Shown here: one piece after another, positions 11,906-19,915 of the stretch
Layout: each line of letters starts with the position of its first letter
How positions within the stretch are numbered: the first letter of the stretch is position 1
Source of the DNA: Rhodospirillales bacterium
Lineage (GTDB): Bacteria > Pseudomonadota > Alphaproteobacteria > JAREAF01
Assembly (NCBI GenBank): GCA_029240475.1
Contig: JAREAF010000002.1
Location: 1 to 23,530, forward strand
DNA: 23,530 nucleotides
Reading direction: 5' to 3'
Translations under genes and position numbers: made by a program
Notes under the pieces: model-generated
Seen by the model: only the letters and a program-made list of their open reading frames with translations
What the model was told of the DNA's origin: nothing
Database searches by the model: none

Positions 11906-14803
11906 ATGCGGAAGAACGGCAGCCACCAAAAGCATGGGAGGGGAGTCCCGGAATCGGCCCCGATCGCCGACACGGTGAAGACCACCACCTGCTATATGTG
12001 CGCCTGCCGCTGCGGCATCCGCGTCCATCTGACCGAGGGGCGGCTGCGCTACATCGAGGGCAATCCCGACCACCCGGTCAATGGCGGCGTGATCTGCGCC
12101 AAGGGCTCGGCCGGGATCATGCAGCAGAACTCGCCGGCCAAGCTGACCAAGCCGCTTCTGCGCACCGGGCCGCGCGGCAGCGGCCAGTTCAAGGAGATTT
12201 CCTGGGAGGAGGCGCTGGCGACCGCCACGCAGTGGCTCTCCGCGATCCGCTGGACCGATCCCAAGCGCCTCGCCTTCTTCACCGGGCGCGACCAGAGCCA
12301 GGCCCTGACCGGCTGGTGGGCCAAGGAGTTCGGCACGCCGAACTACGCCGCTCATGGCGGCTTCTGCTCCGTCAACATGGCGGCGGCCGGCCAATACACG
12401 ATCGGCGGCTCCTTCTGGGAGTTCGGGGAGCCCGATTGGGAACATGCCCGCTACCTGATGATGTTCGGCGTCGCCGAGGACCACGATTCCAACCCGATCA
12501 AGATCGGGCTGGGCAAGATGAAGACGCGCGGCGCCAAGATCGTCTCGGTCAATCCGGTGAAGACCGGCTATTCGGCGATCGCCGACGAATGGGTCGGCAT
12601 CCGCCCCGGGACCGACGGGCTGTTCGTTCTCAGCCTCGTCCACGAGCTGCTGCGCGCCGACCGCATCGATGTCGAGTATCTGGTGCGCGCGACCAACGCG
12701 CCCTGGCTGGTGATCGAGGCGCCGGGGACCGAGCGGCACGGCCTCTTCGCCCGCGACAATCGCGGCGCGCCGCTCGCATGGGACGCGCGCGCCGAGCGTC
12801 CGGCCTCCGCGATGGACCCGCGCGTGCGCCCGCGCCTCGTCGGCCGCTTCACGCTGCCCGACGGCAGCACCGTGCGGCCGGTCTTTTCGCTCATGGCCGA
12901 GCGCTATCTCGATCCGGCCTATGCGCCCGAGGCGATCGGGCCGAAGGTCGGGATCGCGCCCGTCGTGATCAGGCGCCTGGCGGCCGAGCTCGCGCGCGCC
13001 GCCTTCGAGGAGCCGCTGGTGATCGACCAGCCCTGGACCGACTGGACCGGACGCCGCCACGAGAAGATGGTCGGCCGGCCGGTCGCGTTCCATGCCATGC
13101 GCGGCATCTCCGCCCATTCCAACGGTTTCCAGACCTGCCGCGCGCTGCACCTCTTGCAGACGCTGCTCGGCGCGGTCGACACGCCCGGCAGCTGGAACTA
13201 CAAGTCACCCTATCCGCGCCCGACGCCGCCGGGCCCGCGCCCCGCGGGGGCGGCGCACGAGATCCGCGCGGGCGAGCCCCTGCCCGGCATGCCGCTGGGA
13301 TTCCCGCAAGGGCCCGAGGACCTGCTGCTCGATGAGACCGGGCGGCCCTTGCGCATCGACAAGGCCTATTCCTGGGAAGCGCCCTTGGCCGCGCACGGCC
13401 TCATGCACATGGTCATCCGCAACGCGCATGCGGGCGACCCCTACCCGATCGACACGCTCTTCCTCTACATGGCCAATATGGGCTGGAACTCGGCGATGAA
13501 CGTGCCGGCCACGCTCGCCATGCTGTCCGATGTCGATGCGGAGACCGGCGAGTACCGCATCCCGCGCATCATCTATTCCGACGCCTTCTGGTCCGAGACG
13601 GTGGCCTATGCCGACCTCGTGCTCCCCGACACCACCTATCTCGAGCGCTGGGACTGCATCTCGCTGCTGGACCGCCCGATAGGCTCGGCCGAGGGGCCGG
13701 GCGACGCCATCCGCCAGCCGGTCCTGGAGCCCGACCGCGACGTCCGGCCGTTCCAGGACGTGCTCTTGGAGCTGGGGCACCGCCTCGGCCTGCCCGCCTT
13801 CACCCTGCCCGACGGCAGCCCGCGCTATCCCGGCGGCTATGCCGACTACATCGTTCATCACGAGCGCAAGCCCGGCATCGGCCCGCTCGCCGGCTGGCGC
13901 GGGGAGGACGGCGAGCGGCACGGGATAGGCGCGTCCAATCCCGACCAGCTGATGCGATACATCGCCAACGGCTGCTTCTGGCACGAGCGCCTGACGCCCG
14001 ATCGCCGCTATTTCCGCAACATCAATCGCGATTATCTCGACTGGGCGGTGGCGATGGGATTCCTCGCCGACGCGCAGCCGATCTTCATCCAGCTCTACTC
14101 AGAGCCGCTGCAGCAGCTGCGGCTCGCGGCGGAAGGGCATGGCCCCATCCAGCCGCCGGCGGAGCTGCGCCCGCGCCTCTTGGAGAGCCTCGACCCGCTG
14201 CCGCTCTGGTACGAGCCCTACGAGCAGCGATTGAGCCAGCCCGAGCGCTTCCCGTTCTCCGCCGTGACGCAACGGCCGATGGCCATGTATCACTCCTGGC
14301 ATTCGCAGAATGCCTGGCTGAGGCAGATCCATGGCTGGAACCGGCTCTACATCAACCGCGCCACCGCCGAGCGCCTCGAGCTGAAGGACGACGACTGGGT
14401 GTGGATCGAAAGCCCCTGGGGCAAGGTGAAGGCGCAGCTGAAGCTGATGGAGGGCGTCAACGAATCCACGGTCTGGACCTGGAACGCGGTCGGCAAGCGC
14501 GCGGGCGCCTGGAACCTCGATCCCGCCGCGTCCGAGACCACGAAGGGGTTCCTCCTGAACCACATCATCACCGAGTTGCTGCCGAGCACAGAGGCTAGCC
14601 CATCGGTCTCGAACTCCGATCCGGTCACCGGCCAGGCGGCCTGGTACGACCTCAAGGTCTCGCTCACCAAGGCCGCGCCGGAGGAAGCGGGAATGACCGA
14701 GCCGCGCCCGGCCGCGCTGGGCTATCAGCTGCCGCGACCGCCGCGCCTGCTGAAGATCGGCGAATGGTTCCGCGAACGGCGCGCGGCCGGAGGGCGGCCA
14801 TGA
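11906..14803 (+). CDS. soeA: SoeA-like molybdopterin-guanine-dinucleotide oxidoreductase, catalytic subunit of sulfite dehydrogenase
   Basis: A 965-residue DMSO-reductase-superfamily enzyme. The N-terminal [4Fe-4S] site is C29-x2-C32-x3-C36 ... C64 (CYMCACRCG; VICAKG), with an extra C34 inside. The probable molybdenum ligand is C154 in HGGFCSVNMAAAG. Further landmarks are VAEDHDSNPIKIGLGKMKTRGAKIVSVNP and the C-terminal cofactor domain near RLYINRATAERLELKDDDWVWIESPWG. There is no Tat signal, so it works in the cytoplasm. That, its size, and the following four-cluster ferredoxin and DmsC-type anchor match SoeABC, which oxidises cytoplasmic sulfite to sulfate and reduces quinone. A polysulfide/thiosulfate-reductase relative is the alternative. 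The start at 11906 has GGGAGC about 5 bases upstream; the frame is open back to 11864. Confidence 0.85.
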   Translation: MRKNGSHQKHGRGVPESAPIADTVKTTTCYMCACRCGIRVHLTEGRLRYIEGNPDHPVNGGVICAKGSAGIMQQNSPAKLTKPLLRTGPRGSGQFKEISWEEALATATQWLSAIRWTDPKRLAFFTGRDQSQALTGWWAKEFGTPNYAAHGGFCSVNMAAAGQYTIGGSFWEFGEPDWEHARYLMMFGVAEDHDSNPIKIGLGKMKTRGAKIVSVNPVKTGYSAIADEWVGIRPGTDGLFVLSLVHELLRADRIDVEYLVRATNAPWLVIEAPGTERHGLFARDNRGAPLAWDARAERPASAMDPRVRPRLVGRFTLPDGSTVRPVFSLMAERYLDPAYAPEAIGPKVGIAPVVIRRLAAELARAAFEEPLVIDQPWTDWTGRRHEKMVGRPVAFHAMRGISAHSNGFQTCRALHLLQTLLGAVDTPGSWNYKSPYPRPTPPGPRPAGAAHEIRAGEPLPGMPLGFPQGPEDLLLDETGRPLRIDKAYSWEAPLAAHGLMHMVIRNAHAGDPYPIDTLFLYMANMGWNSAMNVPATLAMLSDVDAETGEYRIPRIIYSDAFWSETVAYADLVLPDTTYLERWDCISLLDRPIGSAEGPGDAIRQPVLEPDRDVRPFQDVLLELGHRLGLPAFTLPDGSPRYPGGYADYIVHHERKPGIGPLAGWRGEDGERHGIGASNPDQLMRYIANGCFWHERLTPDRRYFRNINRDYLDWAVAMGFLADAQPIFIQLYSEPLQQLRLAAEGHGPIQPPAELRPRLLESLDPLPLWYEPYEQRLSQPERFPFSAVTQRPMAMYHSWHSQNAWLRQIHGWNRLYINRATAERLELKDDDWVWIESPWGKVKAQLKLMEGVNESTVWTWNAVGKRAGAWNLDPAASETTKGFLLNHIITELLPSTEASPSVSNSDPVTGQAAWYDLKVSLTKAAPEEAGMTEPRPAALGYQLPRPPRLLKIGEWFRERRAAGGRP

Positions 14804-15543
14804 CCAGCCTGCCGCCGCCCTCGCCCAAGAAGCTCGGGCTCGTCATCGATCTGGACACCTGCGTCGGCTGCCAGGCCTGCGCGGTCGCCTGCAAGGAATG
14901 GAACGCCGGCGGCGTCTCGGCGCCGCTCCCCGATCACGACCCCTACGGGGCCCAGCCGCTGGGGCTCTGGTTCAACCGCGTGCATGGCTACGAGGCGGGC
15001 GAGGGCCGGCGCGCGCGCACGGTGCATTTCCCCCGCTCGTGCCTCCATTGCGAGGAGCCGGCCTGCGTCACCGTCTGCCCGACCGGCGCCTCCTTCAAGC
15101 GCGCCGAGGACGGGATCGTGCTGGTGGACGAGGCCTTGTGCATCGGCTGCAAGCTCTGCTCCTGGGCCTGCCCCTATGGCGCGCGCGAATATGACTACGA
15201 TTCCGGCACGATGAAGAAATGCACGCTCTGCATCGACCGCATCTACAACGAGGCGGTCGACGAGCGCTCGCGCATCCCGGCCTGCGTGCTCGCCTGCCCG
15301 ACCAGCGCGCGCCATTTCGGCGACCTGGGCGACCCCGCCTCGCCGATCTCGCAGCTGGTGGCCGAGCGGGACGGGGTCGAGCTCATGCCCGAGCTTGGCA
15401 TGAAGCCGGTCAACCGCTACCTGCCGCCGCGCCCAGCCCGAATGGGCGATGGCGCGGCCGAGCCCGAGGCGCTGGCGCCGGTCGTCCCCGCCGAGCCGGG
15501 CCGGGGCCTCCTGCACTGGATCGACCGGGTGCTTTCCAGATGA
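14800..15543 (+). CDS. soeB: SoeB-like four-cluster [4Fe-4S] ferredoxin subunit
   Basis: A 247-residue electron-transfer subunit. Sixteen cysteines fall in four groups of the DmsB/PsrB/SoeB type: C21-x2-C24-x2-C27-x3-C31; C81-x2-C84-x4-C89-x3-C93; C114-x2-C117-x2-C120-x3-C124; and C141-x2-C144 with C162-x3-C166. They would bind four [4Fe-4S] clusters passing electrons from the molybdenum centre of SoeA to the membrane subunit. No signal peptide. The ATG at 14800 overlaps the soeA stop (ATGA), so the ORF upstream of it is soeA shadow. The TGA at 15541-15543 is immediately followed by the left arm of repeat copy C. Confidence 0.9.
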   Translation: MTSLPPPSPKKLGLVIDLDTCVGCQACAVACKEWNAGGVSAPLPDHDPYGAQPLGLWFNRVHGYEAGEGRRARTVHFPRSCLHCEEPACVTVCPTGASFKRAEDGIVLVDEALCIGCKLCSWACPYGAREYDYDSGTMKKCTLCIDRIYNEAVDERSRIPACVLACPTSARHFGDLGDPASPISQLVAERDGVELMPELGMKPVNRYLPPRPARMGDGAAEPEALAPVVPAEPGRGLLHWIDRVLSR

Positions 15544-15619
15544 CAGAAGTCAGAAGTCAGAAGTCAGGTAATATGCCGTCGCTCCTTCTGACTTCTGTCT
15601 TCTGATTTCTGACTTCTGA
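15542..15619. repeat. Heptad inverted-repeat element, copy C
   Basis: The left arm is three exact CAGAAGT units plus CAG (15544-15567), beginning directly at the soeB stop. The right arm (15586-15619) is made of GACTTCT-like units and ends one base before the soeC ATG. A perfect 14-base inverted repeat pairs 15542-15555 with 15586-15599 across a 30-base loop. The left arm is open in all three plus-strand frames, and the right arm has TGA in all three (15589, 15603, 15617). It splits what would otherwise be a contiguous soeBC pair. Confidence 0.92.
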
Positions 15620-15620
15620 A

Positions 15621-16586
15621 ATGCATCCCGCCCTCTCCGTCATCCTCTTCACCGTGACCTCCGGCGCCGGCTTCGGCATGCTGGCGCTCCTGGGCCTCGG
15701 CGCGGCGCTGCAGCCGCATGCTCCCACGCCTGCGGCCGTGATCGCCGAATTCGCCATCGCCTTCGCGCTGACGGTGTTCGGCCTCCTCTCCTCGACCTTC
15801 CATCTCGGCCGCCCGGAGCGCGCCTGGCGCGCCTTCAGCCAGTGGCGGTCGAGCTGGCTCTCGCGCGAGGGCGTGCTGTCGGTCGCCGCCTTCCCCGCCG
15901 CCCTCTGCCTGGGCGCCGCCCTGCTGGGGCTGCTTCCGCCGGAGTGGATCCGGCCGTCCGGCATCGCCACGCTCCTGCTCGCGCTGGCGACGCTGGTTGC
16001 GACCGGCATGATCTATGCGAGCCTCCGCGCGATCCCCCGCTGGTCCAATCCCTGGACCGTGCCGGGCTATGTCGCGCTCGGCCTCATGAGCGGCGCGCTC
16101 CTGCTGCACGCCTTCAGCACCGCGTTCGACGCGTTCGCGGGCTTGGCCGCGGCCGGCGACTTCACCGGCTGGCTGGCGCTGCTGCTGATGCTGCTCGGGC
16201 TGGCGGTCAAGCTCGGCTATTGGTGGAGCATCGATCATGCGGCCGCGCGCGCGACGATCGAGAGCGCGACCGGGCTCGCCGGCCGCGGACCCGTGCGGCA
16301 GTTCGAAGCGCCGCACACCGCGGACAATTACGTGATGCAGGAGATGGGCTACCGCATCGCGCGCAAGCACGCCAAGAAGCTGCGCCGGATCGCGGTGATC
16401 TTAGGCTTCGCCCTGCCGGTCCTGCTGGTGCTGGGCTCGATCCTGGTGCCGGGGGCAGCGGGCGCGGCGATCCTGGCCCTCTTGTCCGTTCCCTTCATGC
16501 TGCTCGGCCTCATCGTCGAGCGCTGGCTCTTCTTCGCCGAGGCCAAGCACGTCGTGACGCTCTATTACGGAGCGGCGGCGGTCTGA
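15621..16586 (+). CDS. soeC: SoeC-like DmsC-family membrane anchor subunit
   Basis: A 321-residue membrane protein with about eight hydrophobic segments, of the DmsC rather than NrfD type. The family block FHLGRPERAWRAFSQWRSSWLSREGVL (about 60-86) is clear. It would hold SoeAB on the cytoplasmic face of the inner membrane and pass electrons to quinone. Size and position after soeB match SoeC of Allochromatium and roseobacters as I recall them. The ATG at 15621 directly follows the right arm of repeat C, so no Shine-Dalgarno is present. The last 22 bases overlap the 3' end of glnD on the opposite strand. A generic DMSO-reductase anchor is the cautious alternative. Confidence 0.85.
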   Translation: MHPALSVILFTVTSGAGFGMLALLGLGAALQPHAPTPAAVIAEFAIAFALTVFGLLSSTFHLGRPERAWRAFSQWRSSWLSREGVLSVAAFPAALCLGAALLGLLPPEWIRPSGIATLLLALATLVATGMIYASLRAIPRWSNPWTVPGYVALGLMSGALLLHAFSTAFDAFAGLAAAGDFTGWLALLLMLLGLAVKLGYWWSIDHAAARATIESATGLAGRGPVRQFEAPHTADNYVMQEMGYRIARKHAKKLRRIAVILGFALPVLLVLGSILVPGAAGAAILALLSVPFMLLGLIVERWLFFAEAKHVVTLYYGAAAV

Positions 16587-19324
16587 AGCGCTTCTCCTTC
16601 CGTGAGCGCGGCCATCAGCGCGTCGCGGATCTGCTGAAGCCGCGCCTCCTTGTCGATCTTCAGGCCGAACTGGTCCTTGACATAGAAGACGTCGACCGCG
16701 CTCACCCCGAAGGTCGAGATCTTCGCGGTCGAGATCTGCAGGTTCTGCGCCGTCAGCGCACTGGTCACCGAATAGAGGAAGCCGGGCCGGTCGCGCCCGG
16801 TGACCTCGACGACCGTGTGGGTGGCGCTCGCCTTGTTGTCGATGAGCACGCGCGGCACCACCGACATCGCCCGCGTGCGGCTCGGCAGCCGTTGCGGCAG
16901 CCGCTTCAGCTCCTGCTCGGGACGCACTCCGCCGGCGATGACGCGCTCGACATTGGCGGCGAGCTTGGCCAGCCGGTCCGGCCGGTCGAAGGGCTTTCCC
17001 TCCGCGGTCTGGATCGTGAAGCTGTCGAGCGCGAGCCCGTTGGCGAGCGTGAAGATGCGCGCATCAACGATGTCCGCGCCCGAGAGCGCGAGCGCCCCGG
17101 CCAGCCTCGAGAAAAGGCCCGGCTGGTCGGCGGCGACGATGGTGATCTCGGTCACCGCGCGCGCAGCGTTGACCCGGCTTTCGATGAGGAGCGGCGCGGC
17201 GCTCGCCTCCGCCTCGCGCACCAGCCGCGCATGACGGGCTTGCGCCTCGGCGGAGAAGCCCAGCCAGTACGAGGCCGGCGCGCGCGCGGCATGCGCGGCG
17301 AAGCGGTCATCGCTCCAGTCGGCCAGGAGCGGGCGCACCGCGTCCTGCGCGGCTTTGACCCGCGTCTCGCGACCTTCGGTGATGAGCCCGCCGGAGAGCC
17401 GCTCCTCGGTGCGGTAATAGAGCTCGCGCAAGAGCGTCGCCTTCCAGCCGTTCCAGGTCTTCGGCCCCACCGCGCGGATGTCGGCCGCCGTGAGCACGAG
17501 CAGGAGCCTTAAGCGCTCGATCGACTGCACCGCGGCCGCGAAATCCTCGATGGTCGAGGGGTCGTCCATGTCGCGCTTGAAGGCCGTGTTGCTCATCAGG
17601 AGGTGGTGGCGCACCAGCCAGGCGACCGTCTCCGTCTCGTCCGGCTCCAGCCCGAGCCGCGGGCACAGCTTGAAGGCGATCTCCGCGCCGAGCTCGGAAT
17701 GATCGCCGCCGCGCCCCTTGGCGATGTCGTGCAGCAGCACGGAGAGATAGAGCACCCGCCGCGACAGCACCTTGTGCACGACCGCGCTCGCGACGGGGAG
17801 CTCCTCGGCGAGCGAGCCCGCCTCGATGCGGGAGAGGATGCCGATCGCCCGGATCGTGTGCTCGTCGACGGTGTAGGAGTGGTACATGTCGTACTGCATC
17901 TGCGCGACGACCCGGCCGAAATCGGGGATGAAGCGCCCGAACACGCCCGCCTCGTTGAGGCGGCGCAAGGTGGTCTCCGGATCCTCCGGCGCGGTCAGCA
18001 TCTCGAGGAAGATCCGGTTCGCCTCCGGATCGGCGATCAGCGATTTCACCAGTTTCAGGTGCCGCGTGACCGCCTGCAGCGCGGCCGGGTGGATGTCGAG
18101 CTTGTGGCGCTGGGCGGTGCGGAACAGCTTCAGGATCCGGATCGGCTCGGCGGCGAAGATCGCCGGATCGGGCAGGCCGAGCCGGCCACCCTCGACCTCG
18201 AAGCCCTCCAGGTTCCGGCGCAGCCAGGCGAAGCCGCCGAGGAATTTCGGCCGCCGCCGCTGCGCGGCCTCGAGCGCGGCGCAGAGAATGCGGGTGAGGT
18301 CGCCCACCTCCTTGGCGACGAGGAAATAGTGCTTCATCACTCGCTCGACGCCGCGCGTGCCGGCATGGTCGGTATAGCCCATGCGCCGGCCGACCTCGGG
18401 CTGCAGGTCGAAGGTGAGCCGGTCCTCGGGCCGGCCGGCGACGGCGTGCAGATGGCAGCGCAGCGTCAGGAGGAAGAGGCGCGCCTTCTCGAAACCGGCG
18501 ACCTCGGCGCGCGTCAGCACGCCCTGATCGACCAGTGCGCCCACGTCCTCGACGCGGTAGAGATATTTGGCGATCCAGTAGAGCGTCTGCAGGTCGCGCA
18601 GGCCGCCCTTGCCGTCCTTGACGTTCGGCTCCAGCACGTAGCGCGAATCGCCCATGCGGCGGTGGCGCTCGTCCCGCTCGGCGAGCTTGGCCTCGACGAA
18701 GCCGATCTGGTCCTCGCCCTGGACCTCGCCCGAGTAGCGGCGCTGCAGCTCCTCGAACAGGGCCTCGTCGCCCCAGATGAACCGCGCCTCCAAGAGGTTG
18801 GTGCGGATGGTCCAGTCCGCCTTGGCCTGGCGGATGCAGTCCTCGACCGAGCGGGTGGCGTGCCCCACCTTGAAGCCGAGATCCCAGAGGAAATAGAGGA
18901 TGGTCTCGACGACCTGCTCGCCCGACGGCGTGATCTTGTAGGGCAGCAGGAAGAGCAGATCGATATCGGAGAAGGGCGCCAGCTCGCGCCGCCCGTAGCC
19001 GCCGGTCGCCACCAGCGCGAGGCGCTCGGCGGCGCTCGGATTGGAGAGCCGCACCAGGTGCTTCAGGGTGAAGTCGTAGAGCACGCGCAGGAGCTGATCG
19101 ACGAGGTAGCTGCGCGCGAGCCCGTAGGAGATGCCGTTCTCGCCCGAGCTCAAGCGCCGCAGCAGCTCCGCCTCGCCGGAGCCGAGCGCGCCCTTGAGCT
19201 GCTGCAGGGCGGCTGCGCGCAGATCGGGGCGCGCTGGATCGCCGCCCGCCTCCACCAGCCGGTCGAGCGCCTCCATCAGCGGCTTGCGGGCGATGATCGC
19301 CCGGGGGTTGGGCAGATGCGTCAT
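16565..19324 (-). CDS. glnD: GlnD, bifunctional PII uridylyltransferase / uridylyl-removing enzyme
   Basis: A 919-residue nitrogen sensor that uridylylates PII (GlnB/GlnK) when glutamine is low and deuridylylates it when glutamine is high. The nucleotidyltransferase domain has GGYGRRELAPFSDIDLLFL (108-126; active-site D120 and D122). The HD hydrolase domain has VLLHDIAKGRGGDHSELG (H532-D533). Two ACT domains follow (about 735-810, with TIVAADQPGLFSRLAGAL, and about 845-915, with VTGRDRPGFLYSVTSAL), which sense glutamine. Length is typical for alphaproteobacteria. AGAGGA precedes the ATG by a few bases. The 3' end overlaps soeC by 22 bases, convergently. Confidence 0.97.
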   Translation of the reverse strand: MTHLPNPRAIIARKPLMEALDRLVEAGGDPARPDLRAAALQQLKGALGSGEAELLRRLSSGENGISYGLARSYLVDQLLRVLYDFTLKHLVRLSNPSAAERLALVATGGYGRRELAPFSDIDLLFLLPYKITPSGEQVVETILYFLWDLGFKVGHATRSVEDCIRQAKADWTIRTNLLEARFIWGDEALFEELQRRYSGEVQGEDQIGFVEAKLAERDERHRRMGDSRYVLEPNVKDGKGGLRDLQTLYWIAKYLYRVEDVGALVDQGVLTRAEVAGFEKARLFLLTLRCHLHAVAGRPEDRLTFDLQPEVGRRMGYTDHAGTRGVERVMKHYFLVAKEVGDLTRILCAALEAAQRRRPKFLGGFAWLRRNLEGFEVEGGRLGLPDPAIFAAEPIRILKLFRTAQRHKLDIHPAALQAVTRHLKLVKSLIADPEANRIFLEMLTAPEDPETTLRRLNEAGVFGRFIPDFGRVVAQMQYDMYHSYTVDEHTIRAIGILSRIEAGSLAEELPVASAVVHKVLSRRVLYLSVLLHDIAKGRGGDHSELGAEIAFKLCPRLGLEPDETETVAWLVRHHLLMSNTAFKRDMDDPSTIEDFAAAVQSIERLRLLLVLTAADIRAVGPKTWNGWKATLLRELYYRTEERLSGGLITEGRETRVKAAQDAVRPLLADWSDDRFAAHAARAPASYWLGFSAEAQARHARLVREAEASAAPLLIESRVNAARAVTEITIVAADQPGLFSRLAGALALSGADIVDARIFTLANGLALDSFTIQTAEGKPFDRPDRLAKLAANVERVIAGGVRPEQELKRLPQRLPSRTRAMSVVPRVLIDNKASATHTVVEVTGRDRPGFLYSVTSALTAQNLQISTAKISTFGVSAVDVFYVKDQFGLKIDKEARLQQIRDALMAALTEGEALQTAAAP

Positions 19325-19390
19325 GTCCTCTCAATAGCCGCCGAAGCGGTCCGGCCCCAAGGCGAATTGCAGGCTCGGCCGTTCCGCTGC

Positions 19391-19419
19391 ATCATAGCGT
19401 CTATGAGAAACGCTGTGAT
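19391..19419 (-). promoter_or_regulatory. Possible sigma-70 promoter for glnD
   Basis: On the minus strand ATCACA (-35, 19414-19419; 4 of 6) is separated by 17 bases from TATGAT (-10, 19391-19396; 5 of 6). Transcription would begin near 19384, leaving a leader of about 60 bases to the glnD ATG. The -35 lies inside the first codons of the divergent lipoprotein gene. Confidence 0.4.
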
Positions 19420-19915
19420 TGCCTGTCTCGCCCTGGTCGCGTTGGCGGCTTGCGCGAGCGATCGCGAACGGGCGGCCGCCGAAGCGCCGCAGCCCGATTA
19501 TGCCGCCAGCTTCGCGCCGGAGGCCGGGGACCTGCTCCTCGTCCAGGTCAGCGACGACGACCCGGTGCGGGCCGCCCGGCTGGTCGCCCCCGACGGCACG
19601 GCCATCGAGGCGCACGCCATCGACACCGAGCGCCGCAGCCGCGGCGGCGGAGGCGGCGGCTTCTATCCTTCGGTAGGCGTCGGCGTCGGCGGCGGCAGCG
19701 GGGGCGTCTCCACCGGAGTGGGGATCGGCTTTCCGATCTTCGGCGGGGGCGGCGGCCGGGCCCGCACCGAATACGATTCGGTCGCGCGGATCCGCATCCC
19801 CGATTTCGCGGCCTATCGCGCCAACTGGCAAAAATACGAGGTGAGGGTCACGCTGGGCGAGGGCGCCCAGCAGCATGAGGTGGCGATCCCCGCCCCCGAG
19901 CCGCCCGCGCCCTAA
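19403..19915 (+). CDS. Small glycine-rich lipoprotein of unknown function
   Basis: A 170-residue predicted lipoprotein. The signal sequence MRNAVIACLALVALAAC ends in a lipobox L14-A-A-C17, so C17 should be lipidated. D20 lies just after an Ala-Ser, and this does not settle the final membrane. Residues 36-75 form a compact stretch (AGDLLLVQVSDDDPVRAARLVAPDG), 81-118 is a run of Gly/Val repeats (GGGGGGFYPSVGVGVGGG; FGGGGG), and 123-155 resembles a short beta domain (EYDSVARIRIPDFAAYRANWQKYEVRV). I do not recognise the family. No clear Shine-Dalgarno precedes the ATG at 19403. It is divergent from glnD (78 bases), and its TAA overlaps the stop of the convergent nucleotidyltransferase gene. Confidence 0.7.
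   Translation: MRNAVIACLALVALAACASDRERAAAEAPQPDYAASFAPEAGDLLLVQVSDDDPVRAARLVAPDGTAIEAHAIDTERRSRGGGGGGFYPSVGVGVGGGSGGVSTGVGIGFPIFGGGGGRARTEYDSVARIRIPDFAAYRANWQKYEVRVTLGEGAQQHEVAIPAPEPPAP

Noticed and set aside
11840..13150. 436-residue minus-strand frame opposite soeA
   Set aside because: Shadow of soeA; no domain, no start context, low-complexity composition.
15544..15619. CRISPR array
   Set aside because: Units are 7 bases with no spacers and the arms are inverted relative to each other; there are no cas genes.
17603..19402. Long plus-strand frame opposite glnD, upstream of the lipoprotein start
   Set aside because: It is the complement of glnD codons. Only the part from the ATG at 19403, with its signal peptide and lipobox, looks like a protein.
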